Shown one piece after another: positions 37,879-47,194 of a stretch of 64,000 nucleotides of DNA. Under the pieces are notes generated by a model that ran no database searches, was not told the DNA's origin, and saw only the letters and a program-made list of their open reading frames with translations. Both the position numbers and the translations under genes were made by a program. This DNA comes from Lachnospiraceae bacterium AB2028 (GTDB taxonomy: Bacteria; Bacillota; Clostridia; Lachnospirales; Lachnospiraceae). The first letter of the stretch is position 1; every line of letters starts with the position of its first letter. The DNA is taken from assembly GCA_000621425.1 (NCBI GenBank), contig KK211275.1, positions 100,358-164,357 on the forward strand, written 5' to 3'.

Positions 37879-39930
37879 ATGTCTAAAGAAATAAGAAACA
37901 AAAGAACATATACGATTCATATATTTTTTTTGATTTTTGCTTTAGTAGTGGAGATTTTTGTGTGCAATATCCGCACTTTTCAATCGATGTTTTACAAAGA
38001 ACGTGACATTTTGGAATATCCCGTACAGATAGATAATGCCCATCTGCTTTCTAATGGTGATCTGGAGTTGGATGGAGACTCCGCATTTATTTCTATTATT
38101 ATAGATGATGAGAAAATACATAATATATATATTGATGTGGAAACAGAATGTGCTGTTGCACCGGATACCGAAAAAGGTGTATGCGATCTGACTCTGTATG
38201 TTCAAGATGAATTGGTTTCCGGGGGAGTAAGTAAGCCCAGGAGTGTGGTAAAGCGGAAATTATTGAATAGTATTGAAAGCTCACATTATGTTTTTTTTGA
38301 GAGCTTTGGTAATGCAAAGCTGATACAGCTGGAGTTGCACCCTCAGAACGGCAAGGTAGTTCATTTTAATAGCATAAAGTTGAACGCGCGAAGGCCGATG
38401 TTGTTTTCATTCATCCGTGTTTTGTTTTTTGTTTTACTTATGGAAAGTTTCTATCTTTTCAGGCCGGCATCCTGGGCCTGGCAAAGAAATGCGTTTTCCC
38501 CAGGAAAAATGGGGCATGCTGTTTTGATGTTTTTATATCTGGGATTTATACTGACCGTATTTTTCTTTATGAGCAGTAATCCTCTTATGTGGCAGGAGGA
38601 TTTTAATCCTTATGCAGAGCTTGCAAGAGCTGTAACTGAAGGAAGATTATACGTAGGCGAGGCAAGTCAGGAGATTGCTGCACTTGAGGGGCAACTACTG
38701 TCATGGGGGAAAATTGATGAAAGAGTTATGTTTGATTATGCACTATATCACGGAAAGTATTATGTATATTTTGGTATATTTCCGATGCTTGTGATGTACC
38801 TTCCGTATTTGTTGGCCACAGGACGGGATATGCCGGATGCGGTGGCTATGTTGGGGATAGTCGTGATTCTTATACCGGGTATATATGCTCTCCTGAGGGA
38901 AATGATACGGCGGCTTTTTGTAAAAACCCCATTTGCGCTGATGCTTATATTGACAGTGACGATTATACTAGGGAGTGGAATACCGATATTATTATCCGGT
39001 CCACAGGTATATTCGGTTGCAATCCTGTTCGGTGTTCTGCTTACTGTTTGGGGTATATTTCTTTTAACCAAAGCGTTACCTTTTGCTGAACACCCTTGGT
39101 TACTGTTATTCGGGAGCAGCTGTATGGCGCTGGTTGCGGCTTGCCGCCCCACGCTGTTGCTTTATTCTTTGATAGTCATACCGTACGTTTTTATTTCCTA
39201 CAGGGCTTATATGCAGGATGTTGCTAAGAGACGTAAGGCCTGGGTTTCTATGGTGGCGCTTATAGTACCGTATGCGACGGTGGCATTTTGTCTAATGTAC
39301 TATAATTGGTTAAGATTTGAGTCGCCCTTTCAATTTGGTATGATATACAATATGACGAATATACCATCCAGGTCTACTGCTATTGATGTTCCGGAAATGG
39401 TGGTTTTGGCGGCGTTTGAATATCTTTTTAAACCGATAGAATATGATCATTTGTTTCCCTTTATACTGGGACACTATGATGAATGCATAAAGGAATATAG
39501 TGGGACGATATATTATTATAGGACACAGGGGTTTGGATTGTTTGCGGTAAATCCTGTACTTTGGATTCTTTTTGCGATACCTTTTATTCCGGCAAAGAAG
39601 CGAAAAGGTCTTACAACTTTAGTTCTTGTAACACTGGCGGTTGCCGCTTTTTATATTTGTTTTGATACATATATTACTCAATGGATAACGACCCGGTATT
39701 CATTGGAGTTTTCGCTACTGATGTTTTTTGTGGCTGATCTGTTATGGCTTACTATATGGGAACGGTCGGAAGCGGGATGGAACAGTACAGTGATATGGTT
39801 ATTTGTATCCGTAAATATTGTTTCTGCGTTAATAAACCTGCTTGCGTTTTTTAGCGGCCCATCGTATCAGCTTAAATTTGGGAATACGGAGCTATTTTAT
39901 AATATTTTTTATCTTTGGCATTTTTTGTGA
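37879..39930 (+). CDS. GT-C-like membrane protein with extracytoplasmic domain, copy C'
   Basis: 683 residues, tandem duplicate of the gene before it: the same DNAHLLSNGDLELDGD mark near 52 and the HNIYID strand, with a ten-residue insertion after it. Body motifs: NPYAELARAVTEGRLYVGEA near 243, DYALYHGKYYVYFG near 284, ACRPTLL near 420, RFESPFQFG near 478 and TRYSLEFSL near 604. Copies A, B, C and D keep these motifs in the same order, so they are probably functional sites. No Shine-Dalgarno is evident before the ATG. Confidence 0.6.
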   Translation: MSKEIRNKRTYTIHIFFLIFALVVEIFVCNIRTFQSMFYKERDILEYPVQIDNAHLLSNGDLELDGDSAFISIIIDDEKIHNIYIDVETECAVAPDTEKGVCDLTLYVQDELVSGGVSKPRSVVKRKLLNSIESSHYVFFESFGNAKLIQLELHPQNGKVVHFNSIKLNARRPMLFSFIRVLFFVLLMESFYLFRPASWAWQRNAFSPGKMGHAVLMFLYLGFILTVFFFMSSNPLMWQEDFNPYAELARAVTEGRLYVGEASQEIAALEGQLLSWGKIDERVMFDYALYHGKYYVYFGIFPMLVMYLPYLLATGRDMPDAVAMLGIVVILIPGIYALLREMIRRLFVKTPFALMLILTVTIILGSGIPILLSGPQVYSVAILFGVLLTVWGIFLLTKALPFAEHPWLLLFGSSCMALVAACRPTLLLYSLIVIPYVFISYRAYMQDVAKRRKAWVSMVALIVPYATVAFCLMYYNWLRFESPFQFGMIYNMTNIPSRSTAIDVPEMVVLAAFEYLFKPIEYDHLFPFILGHYDECIKEYSGTIYYYRTQGFGLFAVNPVLWILFAIPFIPAKKRKGLTTLVLVTLAVAAFYICFDTYITQWITTRYSLEFSLLMFFVADLLWLTIWERSEAGWNSTVIWLFVSVNIVSALINLLAFFSGPSYQLKFGNTELFYNIFYLWHFL

Positions 39931-39983
39931 TTGTAATAGTTTTGCGCAGGATGTGGTTTTATATTTGATTCAGGGAGGCTCGG

Positions 39984-41129
39984 ATGGAAAGAGAATTAGT
40001 GGGACAGAATAAAGAAAAGCTAATTCTGCCACTGCAGGGGCTTAGGGCAACCGCCTTTATCATTATATTCTTATCACATTCCGGATATGATTTTTTTTCG
40101 CCATTGGGGGGGTGGGGGGTCTCTGTTTTCCTTATTCTTTCAGGTTTTTTAATGACTGTAAGATATTATAATGCGGATTGTTTTGATAAAGCATCTTTCT
40201 TTGGCAATCTGCATTTTGCGATAAAGAGGGTTGGAAGGCTGTATCCCCTGCATTTATTAATGTCGATACCGGTGATTATTCCGGCAGTATATTTAAGTAG
40301 TAGTATAAAAAAATGTATAATTAAGATAGTATTGAATCTTGCATTAATACATTCGTTTGTTCCGTATTCAGAATATTACTACTCGCTGAATTCTGTGTCA
40401 TGGTATTTATCCGTGGTATTTTTTATTTATCTTTGTTATCCTTGGATACAGCAGGCTTGTAGAAAGATAAATAGTGAAAAAACAGCCATAATAGGAGTGG
40501 CTTTTTTGTATTTTATCCAAATTGTTGTTTGTTTTATGTCATACAAAGTGGATATGCCTGATGATATTGAGTTTTCATTGTGGATGTCATATATTTGCCC
40601 GCCGGTAAGGCTGATAGATTTTTGTATAGGCTGTATGTTTGGCGTGGCATATATAAAAAACGAGCATAGGAATTGCAAAAACTTGAAGTCTTTTATTGTG
40701 GCATTATCAGTTGTATATATATGTATTGTGTATACAATTATAGTATTGTACCGCGTGGGCACTGAACAAGGCAAAGATTGGTGGAATTATTCTGTCGTAT
40801 ATACATTACCAAATGCGGTGCTGATTTATTGCTTGTCTTTGGAACTAGTCGGCGGGAGCTTGATTGCTAAGTTGCTTTCTTTCAAAGGACTGATATGGCT
40901 GGGAAATATGAGTGCCTATGGTTTTCTTGTTCATCAGATGGTTATACGATATGTTAATGTTCTTATACCTTATTTTTATTTTAGAGGGGCGAATAGAGAG
41001 TTTGTGGTAAAGATTATTGTTCCTTTGGCTATAACGATAATAATCTGTGTTGGCTGGCATATAATAGTCAAATATTTTCGCAGGGTTATGTCAAGGTTAA
41101 CAATCAAACGAAATCGAGAATCATCTTGA
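39984..41129 (+). CDS. Acyltransferase family 3 (OafA/WecH type) membrane protein
   Basis: 381 residues, about ten helices. LQGLRATAFIIIFLSHSG at 17-34 contains the family Arg and the catalytic-type His, followed by GGWGVSVFLILSGFLM near 41, the hallmark of acyltransferase-3 proteins. These O-acetylate or otherwise acylate surface glycans, using acyl-CoA from the cytoplasm. GGGAGG before the ATG is strong. G7-T-G6 within codons 41-45 (40106-40119) is a G-rich tract in an AT-rich gene. Substrate not visible from sequence. Confidence 0.85.
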   Translation: MERELVGQNKEKLILPLQGLRATAFIIIFLSHSGYDFFSPLGGWGVSVFLILSGFLMTVRYYNADCFDKASFFGNLHFAIKRVGRLYPLHLLMSIPVIIPAVYLSSSIKKCIIKIVLNLALIHSFVPYSEYYYSLNSVSWYLSVVFFIYLCYPWIQQACRKINSEKTAIIGVAFLYFIQIVVCFMSYKVDMPDDIEFSLWMSYICPPVRLIDFCIGCMFGVAYIKNEHRNCKNLKSFIVALSVVYICIVYTIIVLYRVGTEQGKDWWNYSVVYTLPNAVLIYCLSLELVGGSLIAKLLSFKGLIWLGNMSAYGFLVHQMVIRYVNVLIPYFYFRGANREFVVKIIVPLAITIIICVGWHIIVKYFRRVMSRLTIKRNRESS

Positions 41130-41264
41130 TGGATGTGGTATAATCATAGCTGATAGAGGATAGAGAGCGCGGAAAGAGACAGTTAACATAAAAAAGAATA
41201 ATGAGTGTTATATTATGTATAATGATGCATTCACTATAAGATGAGGAGCAGGAAATAACAGCAT

Positions 41265-42215
41265 ATGAAAGTATCAATAATTATTCCAGTGTATTATAAC
41301 GAAGATAATCTGCGCCCGTTATATGCTGATATAAAGGAAAAGTTTATCGAAAAGATCAGTTATGACTATGAAATAGTTATGGTTAATGATGGGTCCAAAG
41401 ATAATAGCTATGCTGTTATTCAGGAATTGGCCGTCATTGACAAAAATATAAAACCGGTTTCGTTGTCGAGAAATTACGGATCGCATGCGGCTACCCTGTG
41501 TGGCTTGAATTATGCTACGGGGGATTGTATTGTATGCAAGGCGGCTGACTTACAGGAACCTACTGAATTACTTATAGATATGGTTGATAAGTGGAAGGAA
41601 GGGTATAATGTTGTTTTAGCGGTCAGAAAGGATAGGGAAGAGGGACTGGGGAAGGTTTTTTTCTCAAACGTATACTATTGGATGGTGAGAAAAATGTGCC
41701 TTCCTTCAATGCCCAAAAAAGGATTTGACATATGGCTTATAGACAAGAAAGTAAAGACAGTTTTATTGAGTCTTGATGAAGTTAATAGTTCTTTATCCGG
41801 ACAGATTTTGTGGAGTGGTTTCAAGACTGCAGAGGTACCTTACATAAGAAAAGCCAGGAAAATAGGGAAAAGCCGTTGGACTCTTAAAAAAAAGATCCGG
41901 CTGGTAATGGACACGATGTTTAGTTTTTCTACCGTTCCTGTCAAACTGGTGTCTTCAGTTGGTTTCTTATCCCTTATAGGAGCTATAGGACTGGCGGTTC
42001 AAAAATTAATTGCAAAATTAGCGGGGAATATACCTGTCGAGGGCTGGACTACATTGATAATATTCAATCTGTTCAGTTTTGGCATAATTATGTTTTCAAT
42101 CGGAATACTTGGTGAATATATATGGAGAATATTTGATGCTTCCAGATCCAGACCGCCATACATAGTAGAAGAAGATAATGAAAGCAGAGATGTAAGAGAT
42201 GATCTTAAAAAATGA
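41265..42215 (+). CDS. GtrB/CsbB-type polyprenyl-phosphate glycosyltransferase (GT2)
   Basis: 316 residues. The N-terminal GT2 domain starts IIIPVYYNEDNL near 6, has NDGSKDNS near 44 and an acidic KAADLQEP motif near 87. Two C-terminal helices (about 225-250 and 262-290) anchor it. Such enzymes load undecaprenyl phosphate with a nucleotide-sugar-derived hexose on the inner face, giving donors for GT-C enzymes. It is the only one in the window against sixteen GT-C-like candidates, so it could feed several of them, or others lie elsewhere. GAGGAG is the ribosome binding site. The next gene overlaps it by 17 bp. Confidence 0.88.
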   Translation: MKVSIIIPVYYNEDNLRPLYADIKEKFIEKISYDYEIVMVNDGSKDNSYAVIQELAVIDKNIKPVSLSRNYGSHAATLCGLNYATGDCIVCKAADLQEPTELLIDMVDKWKEGYNVVLAVRKDREEGLGKVFFSNVYYWMVRKMCLPSMPKKGFDIWLIDKKVKTVLLSLDEVNSSLSGQILWSGFKTAEVPYIRKARKIGKSRWTLKKKIRLVMDTMFSFSTVPVKLVSSVGFLSLIGAIGLAVQKLIAKLAGNIPVEGWTTLIIFNLFSFGIIMFSIGILGEYIWRIFDASRSRPPYIVEEDNESRDVRDDLKK

Positions 42216-42759
42216 TATAAAGGGCAATAAAACCTGTCTAAGGACAGCTGTACCGGATGATGCTGAGTATACCCTTTTATTAAGAAAAAAACCTGAATTG
42301 AACAAGTATGTTCACAAACTTCATGGAACGATAGAGGATCAGAAAAACTGGATAAAGGCACAGATGGAAAAGGAAGATTCATATTTTTTTGTGGCTGCTG
42401 ATGAATCTGGGAAACTGCTTGGAACGACATCGGTTTATGATATCAACAAAGAGGATAAATTCGGAATTACAGGTCGTACAGTATTAGAGGGAAATCAGAT
42501 ACAAAATCTGGAGATAATATATCTTCTGTATTATTTTTCCTTTGAAACATTAGGCCTTGAGACTATTAGGACGGAGGTTTTTGAAGAAAATTTGCCTGCA
42601 ATAGGAGTGACGGAAAGATTCGGCGGGGTTTGTACCGGAAGTCATTTTAATGAGTCTTTTGGTTTGAAAGAATTGACGTTTATAATAACCAAAGATAAAT
42701 ATCTTGAAAAAAAGAGGAGAATTGTTTATTTGCTTGAACGTTTTGTTTCAAGATTGTGA
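42199..42759 (+). CDS. GNAT-family N-acetyltransferase (RimJ/RimL-like)
   Basis: 186 residues. A start [20 protein letters not shown] near 12-31 is typical of RimL-type GNATs, followed by the beta-strand stretch [19 protein letters not shown] near 62 and a C-terminal helix [23 protein letters not shown] near 127. The acetyl-CoA P-loop is degenerate ([10 protein letters not shown] near 94), so CoA use is uncertain. Overlaps gtrB-like by 17 bp and lies in an operon with the SDR and transketolase genes. An amino-sugar acetylation role in glycan building is inferred. Confidence 0.7.
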   Translation: MILKNDIKGNKTCLRTAVPDDAEYTLLLRKKPELNKYVHKLHGTIEDQKNWIKAQMEKEDSYFFVAADESGKLLGTTSVYDINKEDKFGITGRTVLEGNQIQNLEIIYLLYYFSFETLGLETIRTEVFEENLPAIGVTERFGGVCTGSHFNESFGLKELTFIITKDKYLEKKRRIVYLLERFVSRL

Positions 42760-42803
42760 TCTTTATAAAAAAAGATATTAATTTTTATCTGGGAGAAGCT
42801 GAA

Positions 42804-43544
42804 ATGCTTAAAGGAAAAAATGCGGTAATTACAGGCGCAAGACGGGGAATCGGTAGGGCAACAGTAGAAAAGTTTGCTTCTTATGGAGCAAATGTTTGGG
42901 CATGTGCAAGAAAACAAGATGATGATTTTGAAACGGATATGAGAAGAATAGCTGAAAAGTATTCTGTTAATATTTGGCCGCTATATTTTGATGTGACAGA
43001 TGAAGTACAGATTAAGCAGGCTATACAGCTGATAAAAAGGCAAAAGGTCAGTGCTGATTCATTGGTTAATATGGCGGGGATGGTTAGTGAAAGTGCATCT
43101 TTTCAGATGACATCAATCGAAAAAATGAAGATGGTATTTGATACAAATTTTTTTTCGACAACTATTTTGACGCAATATATTGCAAGACTTATGGCTAGAC
43201 AAAACAGCGGAAGCATAATAAATATTGCGTCCGTTGCGGGAATTGATGGAGAGCCGGCTCAGTATGAGTACGCAACCAGTAAAGCAGCACTTATTGGGGC
43301 GACAAAGCATTTAGCACGTGAATTATCTGTGAATAATATTAGAGTGAATGCAGTGGCCCCGGGAATAATTGATACACGGATGGGGAATAAAATAGAGGAG
43401 CATTTAAAAGAACATATTTTAAACAAAGTGATAATGGGAAGAATTGGTAAGCCGGAAGAGGTGGCCGAGGTTGTTGCTTTTCTTGCTAGCGATAGATCAA
43501 GTTATATTACAGGCCAGATAATCAGAGTGGATGGTGGAATGTAG
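42804..43544 (+). CDS. Short-chain dehydrogenase/reductase, FabG-like
   Basis: 246 residues. Rossmann motif TGARRGIG near 11, NMAG near 91 (usual NNAG), catalytic Ser in NIASVAG near 138, YATSK (Tyr and Lys) near 152 and the C-terminal [14 protein letters not shown] near 230. NAD(P)H-dependent reduction of a ketone, or the reverse. GGGAG before ATG 42804 sets the start, rather than the GTG at 42756. Lies between the GNAT and transketolase genes with minimal spacing, so it presumably acts on a product of that pathway. Confidence 0.85.
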   Translation: MLKGKNAVITGARRGIGRATVEKFASYGANVWACARKQDDDFETDMRRIAEKYSVNIWPLYFDVTDEVQIKQAIQLIKRQKVSADSLVNMAGMVSESASFQMTSIEKMKMVFDTNFFSTTILTQYIARLMARQNSGSIINIASVAGIDGEPAQYEYATSKAALIGATKHLARELSVNNIRVNAVAPGIIDTRMGNKIEEHLKEHILNKVIMGRIGKPEEVAEVVAFLASDRSSYITGQIIRVDGGM

Positions 43545-43545
43545 T

Positions 43546-44373
43546 ATGGATAAGACCATAGGAGAAATCAAAAGCCTTGCATGGAATATACGAAATGATG
43601 TGCTTGAAATGACCTATAGGGCAGGAGTTGAGGGTGGACATATTGGAGGAGCTTTTTCGTCTGCGGAATTGCTTGCTACATTATATGGAACGGTACTGAA
43701 TGTCAATCCTGCAAATGTGCTTGATGAAAATCGTGATAGATTTATACTTAGTAAGGGACACATTTCACTAGCCCATTATGCGGTGTTAAAAGAATGCGGA
43801 TTTATGTTACAGGATGATCTTGATTCTTTTGAAAAAAACGGTTCAATTTATTCCACTCATGAGATAGAAAATTTGGAGCATGGAATTGAAGTTACAACCG
43901 GTAGCCTGGGTTATGGCTTGGCTATGGGGGTGGGTGTGGCACTTGCCGGAAAAATGCGTGAAAAATCATTCAGGACATTTGTGCTTCTTGGAGATGGCGA
44001 ATGTAATGAAGGCTGTGTTTGGGAGGCTGCAATGGCGGCATCCAAATATAAATTAGGAAAATTATTTGCAATTATAGATAAAAATGGGCTTCAGTTAGAT
44101 GGATATACGCAAGATATAATGCCTATTAGCAATATAGGGACTATTTTTGCTGGATTCGAATGGAATGTAAAGACAATAGATGGACATAATATAGAAGCGA
44201 TAAAGATGGCTGTTAGTAGTCAAAATGATGAATTGCCCACCGTTATTATTGCAAATACTGTAAAGGGGAAAGGGGTACCAGAGATAGAAGGAAAGTTTTG
44301 GGGACATCATGTAAGGCTTACAGAGGAACAGTATAAAGCATATAAGGCTGTATTGGAGGAATCAAGATGCTAG
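43546..44373 (+). CDS. Transketolase, N-terminal (TPP-binding) subunit
   Basis: 275 residues. GGHIGGAFSSAELLATLY near 34, KGHISLAHYAVL near 73, the TPP motif GDGECNEG near 150 followed by a DKNGLQLDG Asn near 179, and a GKGVPEIEG loop near 250. Transketolase is split here into two genes, a form common in Archaea and Clostridia and in surface-sugar clusters. It moves a two-carbon ketol unit between sugars or onto an aldehyde. GGTGG eight nt before ATG 43546 sets the start. The next gene overlaps by 7 bp. Confidence 0.9.
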   Translation: MDKTIGEIKSLAWNIRNDVLEMTYRAGVEGGHIGGAFSSAELLATLYGTVLNVNPANVLDENRDRFILSKGHISLAHYAVLKECGFMLQDDLDSFEKNGSIYSTHEIENLEHGIEVTTGSLGYGLAMGVGVALAGKMREKSFRTFVLLGDGECNEGCVWEAAMAASKYKLGKLFAIIDKNGLQLDGYTQDIMPISNIGTIFAGFEWNVKTIDGHNIEAIKMAVSSQNDELPTVIIANTVKGKGVPEIEGKFWGHHVRLTEEQYKAYKAVLEESRC

Positions 44374-45341
44374 ATTTTTCCTCAAATAGGATAATGGATT
44401 TGTCACGACTGGGGATGAGAAAATCTTATGGCTGCATCTTAAAGGAGCTTGCAGATGACCATGAAGATATAGTGAGTATCGTTGCTGATGTTGCTGATTC
44501 AGCTAACCTGTTAGATTATGGGAAAAATTTTCCTTTTAAGCATATTAACGCTGGAATATCTGAGCAGAATATGATGGCTATGGCTGCCGGACTCGCAAAG
44601 GAAGGCTCAAATGTTTTTGTGACATCATTCGCACCATTTGTTTCTTTAAGAGTATATGAAGCAATTCGAACATTAATATGTTACATGAATTTGAATGTGA
44701 AAATTGTGGCATTATCAAGCGGTTTTTCTTTAGGAGTTCAAGGTGCTACGCATTATGCGCTTGAGGATATTGCAATTATGAGAGCTATTCCTAATTTGCT
44801 TGTACTTTCACCTGCGGATACGACAGAGATGGCAAAGATGATGGAATATTTGGCTACATACAATGGACCTGCATATCTTCGGCTGACAGGCATTCCGGGA
44901 AGTGCTCTAATTCATAGGGAAGATTATAGGTACGATGTAAACAGTATTAATGAGGTACGGATGGGAACCGATGTAGGGCTTATTTCTACCGGAACTCTTG
45001 TTTGTGAAAGCGTTCGTGCGGCAAGAGGGTTAGCCAAGAATGATATTGATGCAGGAGTGATTAATCTTTCAACGCTTAATCCCGTTAAAGTTGATGAATT
45101 ATTGAAAATGTGTAAAAAATATAGCATGCTTGTTTCGGTTGAGGAACACAACGTTTGTGGTGGTATTGGAAGTATTACTTCAGAAGCGTTGGCTTGCTTG
45201 GATAGTCATCCGAGATTAATCAGGCTCGGAACAATAGATAGTAACCAGGTCACTGGCAATTATAAATTCATGCTGCAAAAGAATGGGCTTGATGCAAAGG
45301 GAATTATGGATGTGGTTTTGGCTGAATTTACGAAGAGTTGA
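44367..45341 (+). CDS. Transketolase, C-terminal (PYR) subunit
   Basis: 324 residues. Pyrimidine-binding domain with the catalytic Glu in NAGISEQNMMAMAAGLA near 63, GVQGATHYALEDIAIMR near 124, and a C-terminal transketolase domain with VEEHNVCGGIGS near 258. It completes the enzyme with the preceding subunit. A split transketolase next to an SDR and an acyl carrier protein is not needed for central metabolism and suggests a dedicated biosynthetic role. Confidence 0.9.
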   Translation: MLDFSSNRIMDLSRLGMRKSYGCILKELADDHEDIVSIVADVADSANLLDYGKNFPFKHINAGISEQNMMAMAAGLAKEGSNVFVTSFAPFVSLRVYEAIRTLICYMNLNVKIVALSSGFSLGVQGATHYALEDIAIMRAIPNLLVLSPADTTEMAKMMEYLATYNGPAYLRLTGIPGSALIHREDYRYDVNSINEVRMGTDVGLISTGTLVCESVRAARGLAKNDIDAGVINLSTLNPVKVDELLKMCKKYSMLVSVEEHNVCGGIGSITSEALACLDSHPRLIRLGTIDSNQVTGNYKFMLQKNGLDAKGIMDVVLAEFTKS

Positions 45342-45401
45342 CATGTAGAATAGATGATGTTGTTTAATATAGAGCGCTTTGCGGCATAAAATATATGTAA
45401 C

Positions 45402-45431
45402 TTGACGGCAGTTTGACAAAGGTTGTAAAAT
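45402..45431 (+). promoter_or_regulatory. Promoter of the acyl carrier protein gene
   Basis: TTGACG (45402-45407), 18 bp spacer, TAAAAT (45426-45431), 48 bp before the ATG. A second TTGACA at 45412-45417 lies too close to the -10 to be used with it. Confidence 0.5.
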
Positions 45432-45478
45432 CAAGGACTTTTGTTAAATATCAACAAAAGAAAGTAGAGAGAAATATA

Positions 45479-45718
45479 ATGACTAATTTAGAGAAGTATA
45501 AGAAGGCGTTTGTTGATGCATTGGAAGTGTCGGAAAATGAGGTGGAGGGGTTAACTTATCAGGGCATAACTGCTTGGGATTCCGTAGGTCATATGGGGCT
45601 TATCGCAGCTATCGAGGATGCTTTTGATATCATGATGGATACCGATGATATTATTGATTTCAGCTCGTTTGAAAAGGGTAAAGAGATATTGGGAAAAAAC
45701 TATGGTATAGATTTTTAG
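45479..45718 (+). CDS. Acyl carrier protein
   Basis: 79 residues. The phosphopantetheine Ser lies in AWDSVGHMGLI (Ser near 37), the form seen in stand-alone carrier proteins of secondary and surface-glycan pathways rather than FabF-type AcpP (DSLD). The acidic helix IEDAFDIMMDTDDI follows. AGAGAGA before ATG 45479 supports this start. The next gene, an AMP-forming ligase, begins 26 bp later and probably loads it. Confidence 0.85.
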   Translation: MTNLEKYKKAFVDALEVSENEVEGLTYQGITAWDSVGHMGLIAAIEDAFDIMMDTDDIIDFSSFEKGKEILGKNYGIDF

Positions 45719-45743
45719 GAAGAAAGAGTTTTATGTAGATTTT

Positions 45744-47162
45744 ATGATATGGGACTTTGAGCATTATAACAATAATATAGCAATTATTGACGACACGGGT
45801 ATGTTCCTATCCTATGGGGATATGCTGGAGATTCGAAAGGAAATAGGGCTGGCAGCTGAAGGCAGGTGTCTTGTTTTTTTGATGTGTGAGAATTCTGTTG
45901 GTGCTGTTGCGGGTTATGCTTCATTTATTGAGAATGGAATTGTTCCTGTTTTACTAAATTTACATCTGGAAAGAGAACTTTTTGATTGCCTTATCACAAC
46001 ATATAAGCCTAAATTTATTTGGTCGAGAACTGACATGGCGGATGAATACAAAAAGTACGGGGGAAGTTCTGTATATAGTAGATTTGGATATTCTCTCTTT
46101 AAAACAAGTTTTGGAGTGGATTATCCGCTGAATGACGAACTATGCCTTCTGCTTACTACTTCAGGTTCTACCGGTAGTCCACAGTTTGTACGGCAGAGTT
46201 ACAGTAATGTGAGGTCAAATGCTGAATCGATAGTTGAATACCTTGAACTGACATCTGATGAAAGGCCGATTACAACGCTCCCTATGAATTATACATACGG
46301 TCTTTCTATCATTAACAGTCACTTTATGGTGGGGGCTGTTATTCTGCTTACGGATAAGGGGTTAATGCAAAGGGAGTTTTGGTCTTTTTTCAGGACAGAG
46401 GGTGCGACATCCTTTGGTGGAGTTCCATATACCTATGAAATGCTTGAAAAGCTCCGTTTTTTTAGAATGGATCTTCCTTCGTTACGATATATGACTCAGG
46501 CAGGAGGAAAACTGACCCCGGAATTACATAAAAAATTTGCTGAATATGCTGATAATAGCGGCAAGAAATTTATTGTAATGTATGGTCAGTGCGAGGCTAC
46601 AGCCAGAATGGGTTACCTGCCGGCTGACAAATCTCTCGAAAAATGTGGGTCTATGGGGATTGCCATACCGGGAGGACGTTTTCAGCTAATAGACGGAGAA
46701 GGAAAAGCCATAACTGAGCCAGATGTAACCGGGGAACTCGTTTATGAAGGGCCTAATGTTACCATGGGGTATGCAGAATGTGGAGAGGATCTCATAAAGG
46801 GCGATGAGCGGGGAGGAATTCTTCGGACCGGAGATATGGCGAAGTTTGACGGGGAAGGTTATTACTATATCGTTGGAAGGAAGAAAAGATTTCTGAAGAT
46901 ATATGGTAACAGAGTTAATCTGGATGAAATTGATCGTATGATAAAAGCCGGTTTTGATAACATTGATGTTGCAAGTGCCGGAAAGGATGATCATCTGTAT
47001 ATTTTCCTTACAAATGAGAGTCTTGCAAATGATGTTAGGGAGTTTGTAGTTGAGAAAACACAGCTTAATCCTGCCGCGTTTAGGACTATTATTATTGATG
47101 AAATACCCAAAAATGACTCCGGGAAGACCTTGTATAAGGAATTGGCAAAATTTTACGAGTAG
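45744..47162 (+). CDS. AMP-forming acyl/amino-acyl ligase (ANL superfamily)
   Basis: 472 residues. Activates a carboxylic acid as acyl-AMP, presumably for the adjacent carrier protein. Core motifs: TTSGSTGSPQFVRQS near 133 (A3, with Gln where Lys is usual), YGQCEATARMGYLP near 281 (A5), LRTGDMAKFDGEGYYYIVG near 363 (A7), GRKKRFLKIYGNRVN near 381 (A8) and the A10 Lys in PKNDSGKTLYKEL near 455. The order is that of adenylation domains. The substrate cannot be read off. Shorter than most fatty acyl-CoA ligases (about 550). Confidence 0.88.
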   Translation: MIWDFEHYNNNIAIIDDTGMFLSYGDMLEIRKEIGLAAEGRCLVFLMCENSVGAVAGYASFIENGIVPVLLNLHLERELFDCLITTYKPKFIWSRTDMADEYKKYGGSSVYSRFGYSLFKTSFGVDYPLNDELCLLLTTSGSTGSPQFVRQSYSNVRSNAESIVEYLELTSDERPITTLPMNYTYGLSIINSHFMVGAVILLTDKGLMQREFWSFFRTEGATSFGGVPYTYEMLEKLRFFRMDLPSLRYMTQAGGKLTPELHKKFAEYADNSGKKFIVMYGQCEATARMGYLPADKSLEKCGSMGIAIPGGRFQLIDGEGKAITEPDVTGELVYEGPNVTMGYAECGEDLIKGDERGGILRTGDMAKFDGEGYYYIVGRKKRFLKIYGNRVNLDEIDRMIKAGFDNIDVASAGKDDHLYIFLTNESLANDVREFVVEKTQLNPAAFRTIIIDEIPKNDSGKTLYKELAKFYE

Positions 47163-47194
47163 GCGGAGGGGATTGCCTGGGGTAATGTGAAAGT

